From assembly GCF_037153975.1 (NCBI RefSeq), contig NZ_JBBAYJ010000018.1, positions 26,247 to 90,246 of the forward strand: 64,000 nt of DNA, read 5' to 3'. Every line of letters begins with the position of its first letter. Positions within the stretch are counted from its first letter, which is position 1. Source of the DNA: Aquipuribacter sp. SD81. GTDB taxonomy: Bacteria > Actinomycetota > Actinomycetes > Actinomycetales > JBBAYJ01. Position numbers and translations under genes: made by a program. Positions 51,413-62,473 of this stretch are shown here, one piece after another. Below the pieces are notes generated by a model that was not told the origin of the DNA, ran no database searches, and saw only the letters and a list, made by a program, of their open reading frames with translations.

Positions 51413-53533
51413 GTGGCTGCCGACCCGACGTCCGCACGTCCTGCCCGCACACCCGTCACCGGCTCCCCCGAGCCGGCCGCGGCCGGACCCGCCGAGCCGC
51501 CCCAGCCGACCTCGCCACCCGTCGACCTCTCCGGTCGCCAGGTGGGGCGCATCCCCGTCCTCGACGTCATGCCGCGTGTGGACGACGGCCGCTGGCCCGC
51601 GCGCGCGGTGGTCGGCGAGGCCGTCCCCATCGAGGCGACGGTGTTCCGGGAGGGCCACGACGCCGTCGCCGCCTACGCGGTCCTCACCGCGCCGGACGGG
51701 CGGGAGGCGGCCCGCGTGCGCATGCACGAGCTGTCGCCGGGCTCCGACCGCTTCGGCGCGTGGGTGGTGCCCGACGGGACCGGTGACTGGACGTTCCACG
51801 TCGAGGGCGCCTCCGACGTCTGGGCGACGTGGGAGCACAACGCGACGGTCAAGGTCGCCGCGGGTGTCGACGTCGAGGTGATGCTCGCCGAGGGCGTGCC
51901 CGTGCTGCAGCGCGCCGCGGCGCTCGCCGAGGCCGCGGGCGACCGCACCGCCGTCGAGGTGTGCCACGACGCCGTCGCCGCGCTGCGGGACGAGGTCCGC
52001 CCCGTCGAGGCCCGGCTCGCCCCCGGCGTCGGCCCGGAGGTGCACGCGGTCGTCGACCGCTACCCCGTCCTCGACCTCGTCACGGCCTCGGCCCCGCTGC
52101 GGCTGCGCGTGGAGCGCGAGCGCGCGCTGTTCAGCGCCTGGTACGAGTTCTTCCCCCGCTCCGAGGGCGCGTACTTCGACGAGGACACCCGGCAGTGGGT
52201 CTCCGGCACGCTGCGGACCGCCGCCGAGCGGCTGCCCGCCGTCGCGGCGATGGGCTTCGACTTCATCTACATGCCGCCCATCCACCCCATCGGGCGAATC
52301 AACCGCAAGGGCCGCAACAACACCCTCGACCCGCAGCCGGGCGACCCGGGCTCGCCGTGGGCGATCGGGGCCGCGGAGGGCGGGCACGACGCCATCCACC
52401 CCGACCTCGGCGACGAGGACGACTTCGCGTTCTTCGTGGCGCGGGCCAAGGAGCTCGGCCTCGAGGTGGCGCTCGACTTCGCGCTGCAGTGCGCGCCGGA
52501 CCACCCGTGGGCCACCGACCACCCCGAGTGGTTCACCACGCGTGTGGACGGCTCGATCGCCTACGCGGAGAACCCGCCGAAGAAGTACCAGGACATCTAC
52601 CCGGTCAACTTCGACAACGACCCCGAGGGCATCTACGCGGAGTCGCTGCGGCTGCTCGAGCTGTGGATCTCCCGCGGCGTCACGGTGTTCCGGGTCGACA
52701 ACCCCCACACGAAGACCGTCGAGTTCTGGGAGTGGCTGATCGGCCGCGTCAACGCCGAGCACCCGGAGGTGATCTTCCTCGCGGAGGCGTTCACCCGCCC
52801 GCAGATGATGCGGACGCTCGGCAAGGTCGGGTTTCAGCAGTCGTACACGTACTTCACGTGGCGGACGTCGAAGCAGGAGCTCACCGACTACGTCACCGAG
52901 CTCGCGACCGTGTCCGCGCACTACATGCGCCCGAGCTTCTGGCCGAGCACGCCGGACATCCTCCACGCGTTCCTGCAGTACGGCGGGCCGACCGCGCACC
53001 GGCTGCGCGCCGTGCTCGCCGCGACGCTCGTGCCCAGCTGGGGCGTCTACTCCGCCTACGAGCTCGGCGAGCACGTGGCGCGCCCCGGCGCGGAGGAGTA
53101 CATCGACAACGAGAAGTACGAGTACCGCCCGCGGGACTGGGCCGCGGCGGAGCGCGAGGGCCGCTCGCTCGCGCCGCTGCTGACCCGGCTCAACGAGGTC
53201 CGCAAGGAGCACCCGGCCCTGCAGCGGCTGCGCGGCATCGTCTTCCACCCGACCGACGACGACGCCGTCATCGCCTACTCCCGGCACGTGCCGGCCGAGC
53301 ACTCCCCGACCGGGTCGGCGGACACGGTGCTCACCGTCGTCAACCTCGACCCCCACGCCGCCCGGGAGACGATGGTCCACGTCGACCCGACGACGCTCGG
53401 GCTGGACGCCGGCAGCGGCTACGTCGTCCACGACCTGCTGAGCGGGCACTCGTGGGCGTGGGGCGAGCACAACTACGTCCGGCTGGACCCCTACCACGCG
53501 ACGGCGCACGTGTTCGCCGTGCGGACCCACTGA
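51413..53533 (+). CDS. glgE: Alpha-1,4-glucan:maltose-1-phosphate maltosyltransferase
   Basis: A 706-residue GH13_3 enzyme that transfers maltosyl units from maltose-1-phosphate onto alpha-glucan. An N-terminal beta domain (about 35–125) and helical bundle precede the barrel: SAWYEFFPRSEG, FIYMPPIHPIGRINRKGRNN, the nucleophile Asp in VTVFRVDNPHTK, the acid Glu in VIFLAEAFTRPQMM and the stabilising region PSFWPSTPDIL. The first 35 residues are Pro/Ala-rich. The GTG at 51413 lies six bases after TACGGT (51401–51406); an in-frame ATG at 51376 is the alternative. It heads glgE–treS–mak. Confidence 0.97.
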   Translation: MAADPTSARPARTPVTGSPEPAAAGPAEPPQPTSPPVDLSGRQVGRIPVLDVMPRVDDGRWPARAVVGEAVPIEATVFREGHDAVAAYAVLTAPDGREAARVRMHELSPGSDRFGAWVVPDGTGDWTFHVEGASDVWATWEHNATVKVAAGVDVEVMLAEGVPVLQRAAALAEAAGDRTAVEVCHDAVAALRDEVRPVEARLAPGVGPEVHAVVDRYPVLDLVTASAPLRLRVERERALFSAWYEFFPRSEGAYFDEDTRQWVSGTLRTAAERLPAVAAMGFDFIYMPPIHPIGRINRKGRNNTLDPQPGDPGSPWAIGAAEGGHDAIHPDLGDEDDFAFFVARAKELGLEVALDFALQCAPDHPWATDHPEWFTTRVDGSIAYAENPPKKYQDIYPVNFDNDPEGIYAESLRLLELWISRGVTVFRVDNPHTKTVEFWEWLIGRVNAEHPEVIFLAEAFTRPQMMRTLGKVGFQQSYTYFTWRTSKQELTDYVTELATVSAHYMRPSFWPSTPDILHAFLQYGGPTAHRLRAVLAATLVPSWGVYSAYELGEHVARPGAEEYIDNEKYEYRPRDWAAAEREGRSLAPLLTRLNEVRKEHPALQRLRGIVFHPTDDDAVIAYSRHVPAEHSPTGSADTVLTVVNLDPHAARETMVHVDPTTLGLDAGSGYVVHDLLSGHSWAWGEHNYVRLDPYHATAHVFAVRTH

Positions 53534-53543
53534 GAGGAGCCCC

Positions 53544-55324
<1,781 letters not shown>

Positions 55325-55328
<4 letters not shown>

Positions 55329-56659
55329 GCGCACCCGACCTCGACCGGCCGCTCGAGGCGCTGCTGCACCGGTGGATGCCGGCGCAGCGCTGGTACCCCG
55401 CCAAGGGACGCGGCGTCGGCCTGCGGCTGCTGTCGCGCTGGGAGCTGCCTGCCGCGGGCGACGGCACGGTCGTCGAGGTGCTCGTCGTCGGTCTGGACTC
55501 CGGTGACCGCGTCGACGTCGTGCAGGTCCCGCTCGTACGGCGCGAGGCGCCGCGCGACGGGGCCGAGCACGCCCTCGTCGGCGAGCTGACCGACGGGGAC
55601 GGCCCGCGCTGGGTCTACGACGGCCCGCACGACCCGGCCTTCGTGTCCGCGCTGCTCGGGTCACTCGACACCCCGCCCGGCGGGCCGGGCGTCGCGCCGG
55701 GACCCACGAGCGTGCTGAGCGGCGAGCAGTCGAACACGAGCATCATCGTGCGCGCCGAGGCCGGGCCGCCCGCCATCGTCAAGGTGTTCCGCACCCTGCA
55801 CCCAGGCGCCAACCCGGACGTCGAGGTGCTCGACGGCCTCACGCGCGTCGGCTGCGAGGCCGTCCCGGCGCTGCTCGGCTGGTCGAGCGGCTCGTGGTCG
55901 CTGCCGTCGGGCGACCGGGCCGAGGGCCACCTCGCGGTGGCCGTCGAGTTCCTCGCCGGGTCCGAGGACGCGTGGCGCGTCGCGCTCGCCGCGCTGCGCG
56001 ACGGGCAGCCGTTCGACGAGCAGGCCCGCGGGCTCGGCGCGGCGGTCGCGCACGTCCACCTCGACCTCGCCCGCGCCTTCGGCACCGAGCCCGTCGACAC
56101 GGCCGCCCGCGCACGCTCGGTCGAGACGCTGCGGGGCCGCGTGCGCTGGGCCGCGGACGCCGTCGAGGAGCTCGCGCCGCTCCGGGAGCGCCTCGACGCG
56201 CACGCCGCCTCGCTGGACACCGCCCTCGCGGACCTGCCCGACCTGCAGCGCGTCCACGGCGACCTGCACCTCGGCCAGGTGCTGCACTCCCCTGCGCGCG
56301 GGTGGGCGCTGCTGGACTTCGAGGGCGAGCCGCTCCGCCCGCTCGCCGAGCGCGTCCTGCCCGACCTCGCGCTCCGCGACGTCGCCGGGGTCCTCCGCTC
56401 GCTGGACTACGCCGCCGGTCACGACGGCGTGACGGGGGCCGGCACCCCCGGCACCGACCCGGAGGCCTGGGCGCAGGACGCGAGGGACGCCTTCTGCGAG
56501 GGCTACGGCTCCGTGACGGGCCGCGACCCGCGCGACGACGCGGCGCTGCTGCGCACGCTGGAGCTCGACAAGGCGCTGTACGAGGTCGTGTACGAGGCGC
56601 GCAACCGGCCGTCGTGGCTGCGCATCCCGCTGCAGGCGGTCGAGCGCCTCCTGCCCTGA
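55325..56659 (+). CDS. mak: Maltokinase (Pep2-type)
   Basis: A 444-residue ATP-dependent kinase that makes maltose-1-phosphate for GlgE. The N-terminal cap has WMPAQRWYPAKGRG. The kinase core shows VLSGEQSNTSIIV, PAIVKVFRTLHPGANPD, the catalytic loop VHGDLHLGQVL and the metal-binding LLDFEGEPLRPLAER, typical of maltokinases. The GTG overlaps the treS stop by four bases, fixing TreS and Mak in one ratio. A 31-bp repeat array begins one base after its TGA. Confidence 0.96.
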
Positions 56660-56660
56660 T

Positions 56661-56836
56661 CCGCGTTCGTCTGCGTTCCTGTCGACGCACGCCGCGTACG
56701 TCGACGTTCCTGTCGACCTGCGCGGCGTACGTCCGCATTCCTGTCGACCTACGCGGCGTACGTCTGCGTTCCTGTCGACGGACGCGGCGTACGTCTGCGT
56801 TCCTGTCGACGCGCGCGGCGCGCCTCTGCCTCTGGG
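56661..56836. repeat. 31-bp tandem repeat array, left of the DUF559 gene
   Basis: Five units of exactly 31 bp begin at 56661, 56692, 56723, 56754 and 56785, and a decayed sixth at 56816. The fourth unit reads CGGCGTACGTCTGCGTTCCT then GTCGACGGACG. Each holds the palindromes CGTACG (or a variant) and GTCGAC. It starts one base after the mak stop codon. The remaining 56837–56985 shows nothing but the DUF559 upstream region. The units are the reverse complement of those at 57885–58127 (28 of 31 bases for the best pair). Confidence 0.95.
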
Positions 56837-56985
56837 TCGGCTCCGCCGGCGCGCGCCGCACTGCATGACGCCTTGGTGCCCTCGGTCCGGGCGCGACGCG
56901 TCCACAGCCTGAGGACGTGCCTCATCGTCCACAAGGTCGCTCCTGCTCTCGGCGGCAGGGCCCGAAGCCGCGATGTCGTGACTGC

Positions 56986-57864
56986 ATGCCTTCCCCTCGC
57001 GTCCGCGGCCCCCAGCTCACCGGCGACCTGCTCCGGGCCGTACCGCCATCAGTCGTCTACGGACCGGACTTCACTCGGGCCATGCAAGGTGTCCGCCTGC
57101 CAGCCGACCTCCCGAGGACCCACGGCAACCTCTGCCTCGCGTACCGGCGGGTGTCCCCGCGCGCGGTCTTCACAGCGCACAGCGCCGCGTGGGTCTGGGG
57201 CGCCCGCTTCGCTCGAGCCTCCGACCGGGTGTCAGCCGGATTCGCGGGCGGGTTACCCCGCAGGAGGGACGAAGTGGTCCCGCACCGGCTCTACCCGGGC
57301 TCGGTGGTGGACACCCTTGGCGACTTCGGCGCCGTGACGTCTGAGGCGTGGACGGCCTTCGACCTGGCGCGAGGCCTCAACCGGGACGGCGTCTCGGAGT
57401 GGCAGTCGGTGGCAGAGGTCGACTCGATGCTCCGGTGGTCGCCCTGCACGCGCGCCCAGCTGCTCGCGCTGCTCGATGGCATGCCCGCGGTGGACGCCGT
57501 CGCGCGGGCGCGCTCGGTTGCAGAGCTGGTACGTGACGACGTCGACTCCCCTCCCGAGACCCATCTCCGTCTGGCCGTCCTCGAGGCGCGACTGCCAGAG
57601 CCGCTCGTGCAGTGCACGGTTCGCGACGCTCAGGGCAGGGTGGTCGCCCGGCTGGATCTGGGCTGGCCAGCATTGCGAGCGGGTGTCGAGTACGACGGCG
57701 CCGTACACGACGATCCCGAGCAGCGCGCTCGCGACCGCGTACGTCACAACATGCTCAGAGCCTTGGGGTGGCGGGTGCTGCAGGTCGATGCCCGCCAGAT
57801 GGCCGGCCCTCGGACGGTGCTCCTGGAGGCCCTCCGCCGGTTGGTGGACGGGCCAGCCACCTGA
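56986..57864 (+). CDS. DUF559 (Vsr/PD-(D/E)XK-like) domain protein
   Basis: A 292-residue protein. The C-terminal part (about 180–290) fits the DUF559 endonuclease-like fold: an acidic residue in PPETHLRLAVLEARL, Asp in VVARLDLGWP, the core Glu-x-Asp in GVEYDGAVHDD, then RARDRVRHNMLRALGWRVLQVDARQM. The N-terminal 170 residues resemble the AbiEi-like region usual in such proteins (AHSAAWVWGARF). Codon choice is less GC-rich than its neighbours (TCA, TTG, GCA codons), which suggests transfer. The ATG at 56986 was chosen; an in-frame start at 56917 would add a Cys/Arg-rich leader. It lies between two inverted 31-bp repeat arrays. Activity on DNA is inferred only. Confidence 0.85.
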   Translation: MPSPRVRGPQLTGDLLRAVPPSVVYGPDFTRAMQGVRLPADLPRTHGNLCLAYRRVSPRAVFTAHSAAWVWGARFARASDRVSAGFAGGLPRRRDEVVPHRLYPGSVVDTLGDFGAVTSEAWTAFDLARGLNRDGVSEWQSVAEVDSMLRWSPCTRAQLLALLDGMPAVDAVARARSVAELVRDDVDSPPETHLRLAVLEARLPEPLVQCTVRDAQGRVVARLDLGWPALRAGVEYDGAVHDDPEQRARDRVRHNMLRALGWRVLQVDARQMAGPRTVLLEALRRLVDGPAT

Positions 57865-57884
57865 CTCGGCCCACGTCACCCCCT

Positions 57885-58127
57885 CGACAGGAACGCAGAC
57901 CTACGCGCCGTCCGTCGACACAAACGCAGACATACGCGCCGTCCGTCGACACAAACGCAGACATACGCGCCGTCCGTCGACACAAACGCAGACATACGCG
58001 CCGTCCGTCGACACAAACGCAGACATACGCGCCGTCCGTCGACACAAACGCAGACATACGCGCCGTCCGTCGACACAAACGCAGACATACGCGCCGTCCG
58101 TCGACAGGAATGTCGACCTACGCGAGG
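57885..58127. repeat. 31-bp tandem repeat array, right of the DUF559 gene
   Basis: Units begin every 31 bp at 57885, 57916, 57947, 57978, 58009, 58040, 58071 and 58102. The six from 57916 to 58101 are identical at every base and start CGACACAAACGCAGACATAC. The first differs at three positions, and the last is partial and decayed. The final part runs into the BtuF-like gene: its stop codon and last two codons fit the repeat consensus CCTACGCG. Orientation is opposite to the array at 56661–56836. Confidence 0.96.
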
Positions 58128-59023
58128 CGGCGGGCGGCCGCAGGGTCGGGGGCGCCGAGGGCGTCGGGGTGCAGCACGCGCGCGAAGGCCTCGACGCCGT
58201 CGACGAGGCGTGGGCCCGGCCGCACGACGAGCCCGTCGGCGTCGACGGCCCACACCGCGGCCCCGCAGCCGCGCTCGGCGAGGGCCCGCACCACCGCCTC
58301 GGCCTGCGGCACGGCGCCGTCCAGGTGGTACCCGCACGGGGCGACCAGCACGACGTCCGGGCGCGCGGCGACGACGTCGTCCCACGTCGTCGTCACCGAC
58401 CGGCCACCGGGCGAGCCGAGCACCTCCTGCCCGCCCGCCGCCGTCACGAGGTCCGGCACCCAGTGCCCGGCGGCGAACGGCGGGTCGACCCACTCCACGA
58501 CGACGACCCGCGGCCGGGCCAGCCCGGCCACGGCGCGGGCGACGTCGTCCAGGCGCGCCCGTAGCCCCGCGACGACCCGCTCCCCCGCCGTCACGTCGCC
58601 CAGCGCGCCGGCCACGTCGACGACGCTGCGCAGCACGTCGTCCAGCGAGGCGGGGTCGAGGGCGAGGACGTCGGCGGAGCAGCCGAGGTGCGCGAGCGCG
58701 TCGTCGACGACCCCGGACGGCAGCGCGCACACCCGGCAGAGGTCCTGGGTGAGGACGAGGTCGGGGTCGAGCCCGCGCAGCGCACCCTCGTGCAGCGTGT
58801 AGAGGTCCTCCCCGGCCGCCGCCATCGCCCGCACCCGCGCGTCGATCTCGGCCGGGGTCAGCCCCGAGGTGTCGGCACCGCCGACGACCACCGCGTGCCG
58901 CCGGCGGGCGTCGGCGGGGTGGTCGCACTCGTACGTCACCCCGACGAGGCGGTCCTCCGCCCCGAGGGCGTACACGATCTCCGTCGCCGACGGCAGGAGC
59001 GACACGACGCGCGATGCACCCAC
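58118..59023 (-). CDS. BtuF-like periplasmic-binding-fold protein without signal peptide
   Basis: A 301-residue helical-backbone binding protein. It has RVVSLLPSATEIVYALGAEDRLVGVTYECDHP, the Cys pair in QDLCRVCALPSGVV, VVVVEWVDPPFAAGHWVPDLV and VVLVAPCGYHL. It matches cobalamin/iron-siderophore binding proteins (BtuF family) but has no signal peptide or lipobox and no ABC partners beside it, so it is probably cytoplasmic. The CxxC pair is shared with this stand-alone subgroup. The GTG at 59023 lies six bases after TACGGT (complement of 59030–59035). Its stop codon lies inside a repeat unit. Confidence 0.88.
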   Translation of the reverse strand: MGASRVVSLLPSATEIVYALGAEDRLVGVTYECDHPADARRRHAVVVGGADTSGLTPAEIDARVRAMAAAGEDLYTLHEGALRGLDPDLVLTQDLCRVCALPSGVVDDALAHLGCSADVLALDPASLDDVLRSVVDVAGALGDVTAGERVVAGLRARLDDVARAVAGLARPRVVVVEWVDPPFAAGHWVPDLVTAAGGQEVLGSPGGRSVTTTWDDVVAARPDVVLVAPCGYHLDGAVPQAEAVVRALAERGCGAAVWAVDADGLVVRPGPRLVDGVEAFARVLHPDALGAPDPAAARRLA

Positions 59024-59108
59024 CCCACGACCGTAGCGACCCGCCCCCGCGACCCCCCGCCGCGCCGTTCTGGTTTGACCCCACCGGATGCCTCGGCAGG
59101 ATGGGGAC

Positions 59109-61319
59109 ATGACGACCGACCGCACTCTGCGCCCGACCGAGGTCCCGCTCGACGTCCTGGCCGCGGTCGCAGCCGGCGCGCACCACGACCCCCACGGCGT
59201 CCTCGGCGCCCATCCCGGCCCCGACGGCCTCTCGATCCGCACCCTCAAGCCCTTCGCCCGCAGCGTCACGGTCCTCACCCCGACCGACGGGGGCGAACCG
59301 ACCCGCACCGAGGCCGTGCACGAGCACGACGGCGTCTGGGTCGCGGTCCTGCCCGGCGGGCCGACCGACTACCGCCTCGAGGTGGCGTACGACACGAACG
59401 AGGGCCGTGCCGTCCACACCGTGGACGACCCCTACCGGTTCCTGCCGACGCTCGGCGACGTCGACCTCCACCTCATCGGTGAGGGCCGCCACGAGCAGCT
59501 GTGGACCGTCCTCGGGGCTCACGTGCGCCGCTTCGACGGCCCGCTCGGCACGAGCGAGGGCACGAGCTTCGCGGTGTGGGCGCCGAACGCCCGCGCCGTC
59601 CGCGTCATCAGCGACTTCAACTCCTGGAACGGGCGCACCCACGCGATGCGCTCGCTCGGCTCGTCCGGGGTGTGGGAGGTGTTCGTGCCCGGCATGCTCG
59701 CCGGCGCGCGCTACAAGTTCGAGCTGCTCGGCCGCGACGGGCGCTGGCACCAGAAGGCGGACCCGATGGCCCGACACACCGAGGTGCCCCCGTCGACCGC
59801 CTCGGTGGTGACGGAGTCCGCCTACACGTGGCAGGACGAGCAGTGGCTCACCGACCGTGCCGCCCGCGACGTGCACAACGGCCCGATGAGCGTCTACGAG
59901 GTCCACCTCGGCAGCTGGCGCCAGGGGCTGAGCTACCGCCAGCTCGCCGAGGAGCTCGTCGACTACGTCGCCGACCTCGGCTTCACCCACGTCGAGCTCC
60001 TGCCGGTCGCCGAGCACCCCTTCGGCGGCTCGTGGGGCTACCAGGTGACGGGCTACTACGCCCCGACCAGCCGGTTCGGCCACCCCGACGACTTCCGCTA
60101 CCTGGTCGACCGGCTCCACCAGGCCGGCGTCGGCGTCATCGTCGACTGGGTGCCCGCGCACTTCCCCAAGGACTCCTGGGCGCTCGCCCGCTTCGACGGC
60201 GAGCCGCTGTACGAGCACCCGGACCCCCGTCGCGGCGAGCACCCGGACTGGGGCACGTACGTCTTCGACTACGGCCGCACCGAGGTCCGCAACTTCCTCG
60301 TAGCCAACGCCCTGTACTGGCTGGAGGAGTTCCACGTCGACGGCATCCGCGTCGACGCGGTCGCGTCGATGCTGTACCTCGACTACTCGCGCAAGGACGG
60401 CGAGTGGCTGCCGAACGTCCACGGCGGGCGCGAGAACCTCGAGGCCGTCGACTTCCTCAAGGAGTTCAACGCGACGGCGTACAAGCGGGTGCCGGGCATC
60501 GTGACGATCGCCGAGGAGTCCACGGCGTACCCCGGCGTCACCCAGCCGACCCACCTGGGCGGCCTCGGCTTCGGCCTGAAGTGGAACATGGGCTGGATGC
60601 ACGACTCGCTCGCGTACGTGAGCAAGGAGCCGGTGCACCGGCAGTACCACCACCACCAGATGACGTTCTCGATGGTGTACGCGTTCAGCGAGAACTACGT
60701 GCTGCCCATCAGCCACGACGAGGTCGTCCACGGCAAGGGCTCGTTGCTGCGCAAGATGCCGGGCGACCGCTGGCAGCAGCTCGCGACCGTGCGCGCCTAC
60801 CTCGCCTTCATGTGGGGCCACCCCGGCAAGCAGCTGCTGTTCATGGGCTGCGAGCTCGGACAGGAGCCGGAGTGGAGCGAGTCCCGCTCGCTGGACTGGT
60901 GGCTGCTCGACACGCCGTGGCACCGCGGCCTGCACTCCATGGTCAAGGAGCTCAACCGCACCTACCGCGACCACGAGGCGCTGTGGGGCACCGACTTCGA
61001 CGGCGCGGGCTTCCAGTGGCTCGAGGCGGACGACTACGGCCGCAACGTGTTCGCCTGGCTGCGCCTCACCGAGGGCGAGAAGCCGGTCGCGGTGGTGACG
61101 AACTTCGCGGGCTCGCCGCACGAGGACTACCGCCTCGGGCTGCCGCACGCCGGGCGCTGGCGCGAGGTGCTCAACACCGACGCGACGGAGTACGGCGGCT
61201 CCGGTGTCGGCAACCTCGGCGTCGTCGAGGCGACCGACGAGCCGTCGCACGGCCGGCCCGCCTCCGCGGTCCTGCGGGTCCCGCCGCTCGGGACGGTCTG
61301 GCTGACGCCGGAGGACTGA
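59109..61319 (+). CDS. glgB: 1,4-alpha-glucan branching enzyme
   Basis: A 736-residue GH13_9 enzyme that makes alpha-1,6 branches in the glucan built by GlgE. The N-terminal part has [14 protein letters not shown], a CBM48 domain with [20 protein letters not shown], and the barrel with WVPAHFPKD, the nucleophile Asp in [19 protein letters not shown], the acid Glu in [13 protein letters not shown] and [15 protein letters not shown]. The ATG at 59109 lies six bases after CAGGAT. An in-frame ATG at 59088 would add seven residues. Confidence 0.97.
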   Translation: MTTDRTLRPTEVPLDVLAAVAAGAHHDPHGVLGAHPGPDGLSIRTLKPFARSVTVLTPTDGGEPTRTEAVHEHDGVWVAVLPGGPTDYRLEVAYDTNEGRAVHTVDDPYRFLPTLGDVDLHLIGEGRHEQLWTVLGAHVRRFDGPLGTSEGTSFAVWAPNARAVRVISDFNSWNGRTHAMRSLGSSGVWEVFVPGMLAGARYKFELLGRDGRWHQKADPMARHTEVPPSTASVVTESAYTWQDEQWLTDRAARDVHNGPMSVYEVHLGSWRQGLSYRQLAEELVDYVADLGFTHVELLPVAEHPFGGSWGYQVTGYYAPTSRFGHPDDFRYLVDRLHQAGVGVIVDWVPAHFPKDSWALARFDGEPLYEHPDPRRGEHPDWGTYVFDYGRTEVRNFLVANALYWLEEFHVDGIRVDAVASMLYLDYSRKDGEWLPNVHGGRENLEAVDFLKEFNATAYKRVPGIVTIAEESTAYPGVTQPTHLGGLGFGLKWNMGWMHDSLAYVSKEPVHRQYHHHQMTFSMVYAFSENYVLPISHDEVVHGKGSLLRKMPGDRWQQLATVRAYLAFMWGHPGKQLLFMGCELGQEPEWSESRSLDWWLLDTPWHRGLHSMVKELNRTYRDHEALWGTDFDGAGFQWLEADDYGRNVFAWLRLTEGEKPVAVVTNFAGSPHEDYRLGLPHAGRWREVLNTDATEYGGSGVGNLGVVEATDEPSHGRPASAVLRVPPLGTVWLTPED

Positions 61320-61349
61320 GGCCCCTGCCGGGGCCGCACGGCCCCGGGT

Positions 61350-61381
61350 CGCCCGCCGTCGTCACCGGACGACGGCGGGCG
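61350..61381. terminator. Hairpin between glgB and the thioredoxin gene
   Basis: A 14-bp perfect stem CGCCCGCCGTCGTC (61350–61363) pairs with 61368–61381 around an ACCG loop. It lies 30 bases after the glgB stop and 8 before the convergent gene's stop, so it can serve both. Confidence 0.8.
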
Positions 61382-61389
61382 CGCGTCGC

Positions 61390-62352
61390 TCAGAACAGGG
61401 CGCTCGCCAGCGCCGCGCGGGCGCGCGCGACGCGCGGGTCGTCGACGCCGACGACCTCGAAGAGCTCCAGCAGCCGGGTCCGGACGGCGGCGCGCTCGTC
61501 GCCGGCCGTGCGGCGCACGAGCTCGACGAGCCGGGCGAAGGCGTCCTCCACGTGGCCGCCGAACAGGTCCCGGTCGGCGACGGCGAGCCCCGCGTCCACG
61601 TTGCCCGGGTCCGAGGCCGCCGTCTCGGCCAGACCCGCGGCGACGGCCTGCGGGACCGAGGCCACGCGGGCGAACAGCCGGGCCTGGGCCAGGCCCGCCT
61701 TCGCCTCGGCGTCGGCCGGGCTCTCGGCGAGCGCCTGCTCGAACGACGCGGCGGCCGCCTCGTAGTCGCCGCGCTCGAACGCCTCGGCGGCCGCGGCGTG
61801 CAGCGGCGGCAGCGGCGGCTCCTCGGCCGGCTGGGGCTCCTGCTCGGCGTCGGCGTCGCCGACGGCCACCGTGCCGGTCACCCCGTTCTGGGCGGCGACC
61901 TTCAGCAGCTCGTCGATGACCTGGCGCGCCTGCTGCTCCGGCACCGCACCGGTGAAGAGGGGCACGGGCTGGCCCTTGAGCAGCGCGACGACCATCGGGA
62001 TGGACTGCGCCTGGAAGGCCTGGGCGATGCGCGGGTTGGCGTCGACGTCCACCTTGGCGAGCAGCCAGCGCCCGCCGTACTCCTCGGCCAGCCGCTCCAG
62101 CACCGGCGACAGCTGCTTGCACGGCCCGCACCACTCCGCCCACAGGTCGATGACGACCGGGACGGTGAGGGACTGCTGGACGACGGCCTCGAAGCCGGCC
62201 TCGTCGACGTCGACGACGACCCCGGACCCGAGCGGGCCGCCGGCCGGGCCCGCGCCGCCGTCCCCGGGTGCGGCCGCCGGGACGGACTGGGGACGGGCGA
62301 GCGCGGTCAGGTCCACGGCGCCCCGGAGGTTGAGACCGGGCGGCTGGGTCAT
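61390..62352 (-). CDS. Thioredoxin domain plus TPR protein (YbbN/CnoX-like)
   Basis: A 320-residue protein. After a 45-residue Gly/Ala/Pro-rich leader comes a thioredoxin domain (about 48–155) with the active site WAEWCGPCKQLSP and the cis-Pro region QSIPMVVALLKG. A TPR-like helical tail follows (about 185–318, AFERGDYEAAAASFEQALAESPADAEAKAGLAQARL). This arrangement is that of YbbN/CnoX, a redox-linked co-chaperone. Both active-site Cys are kept, so redox activity is likely. The ATG at 62352 follows GAGAGGACC. Confidence 0.92.
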   Translation of the reverse strand: MTQPPGLNLRGAVDLTALARPQSVPAAAPGDGGAGPAGGPLGSGVVVDVDEAGFEAVVQQSLTVPVVIDLWAEWCGPCKQLSPVLERLAEEYGGRWLLAKVDVDANPRIAQAFQAQSIPMVVALLKGQPVPLFTGAVPEQQARQVIDELLKVAAQNGVTGTVAVGDADAEQEPQPAEEPPLPPLHAAAAEAFERGDYEAAAASFEQALAESPADAEAKAGLAQARLFARVASVPQAVAAGLAETAASDPGNVDAGLAVADRDLFGGHVEDAFARLVELVRRTAGDERAAVRTRLLELFEVVGVDDPRVARARAALASALF

Positions 62353-62473
62353 GGTGCGGTCCTCTCGTGCACGGGTCCGGCGGGCTCCCCGCCGGGTTCG
62401 GTCCGCTCCTGCCGGGGTCCCCGGCCGGACGCTGCCGTCAGCCTGCCACGGTGCCGCGAGGGCGCCGAACCGG

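Noticed and set aside
51339..51881. A protein of about 180 residues starting after the AAAGGAGGT at 51328
   Set aside because: It is a Pro/Arg/Ser-rich shadow of glgE in another frame; only the ribosome-binding site itself is worth noting.
56661..58127. The 31-bp arrays as a CRISPR array
   Set aside because: The units follow each other with no unique spacers, and there is no cas gene.
57476..58802. Long plus-strand reading frames through the right array, giving Arg/Thr/His repeats
   Set aside because: They run antisense to the BtuF-like gene and have no start signals or family similarity.
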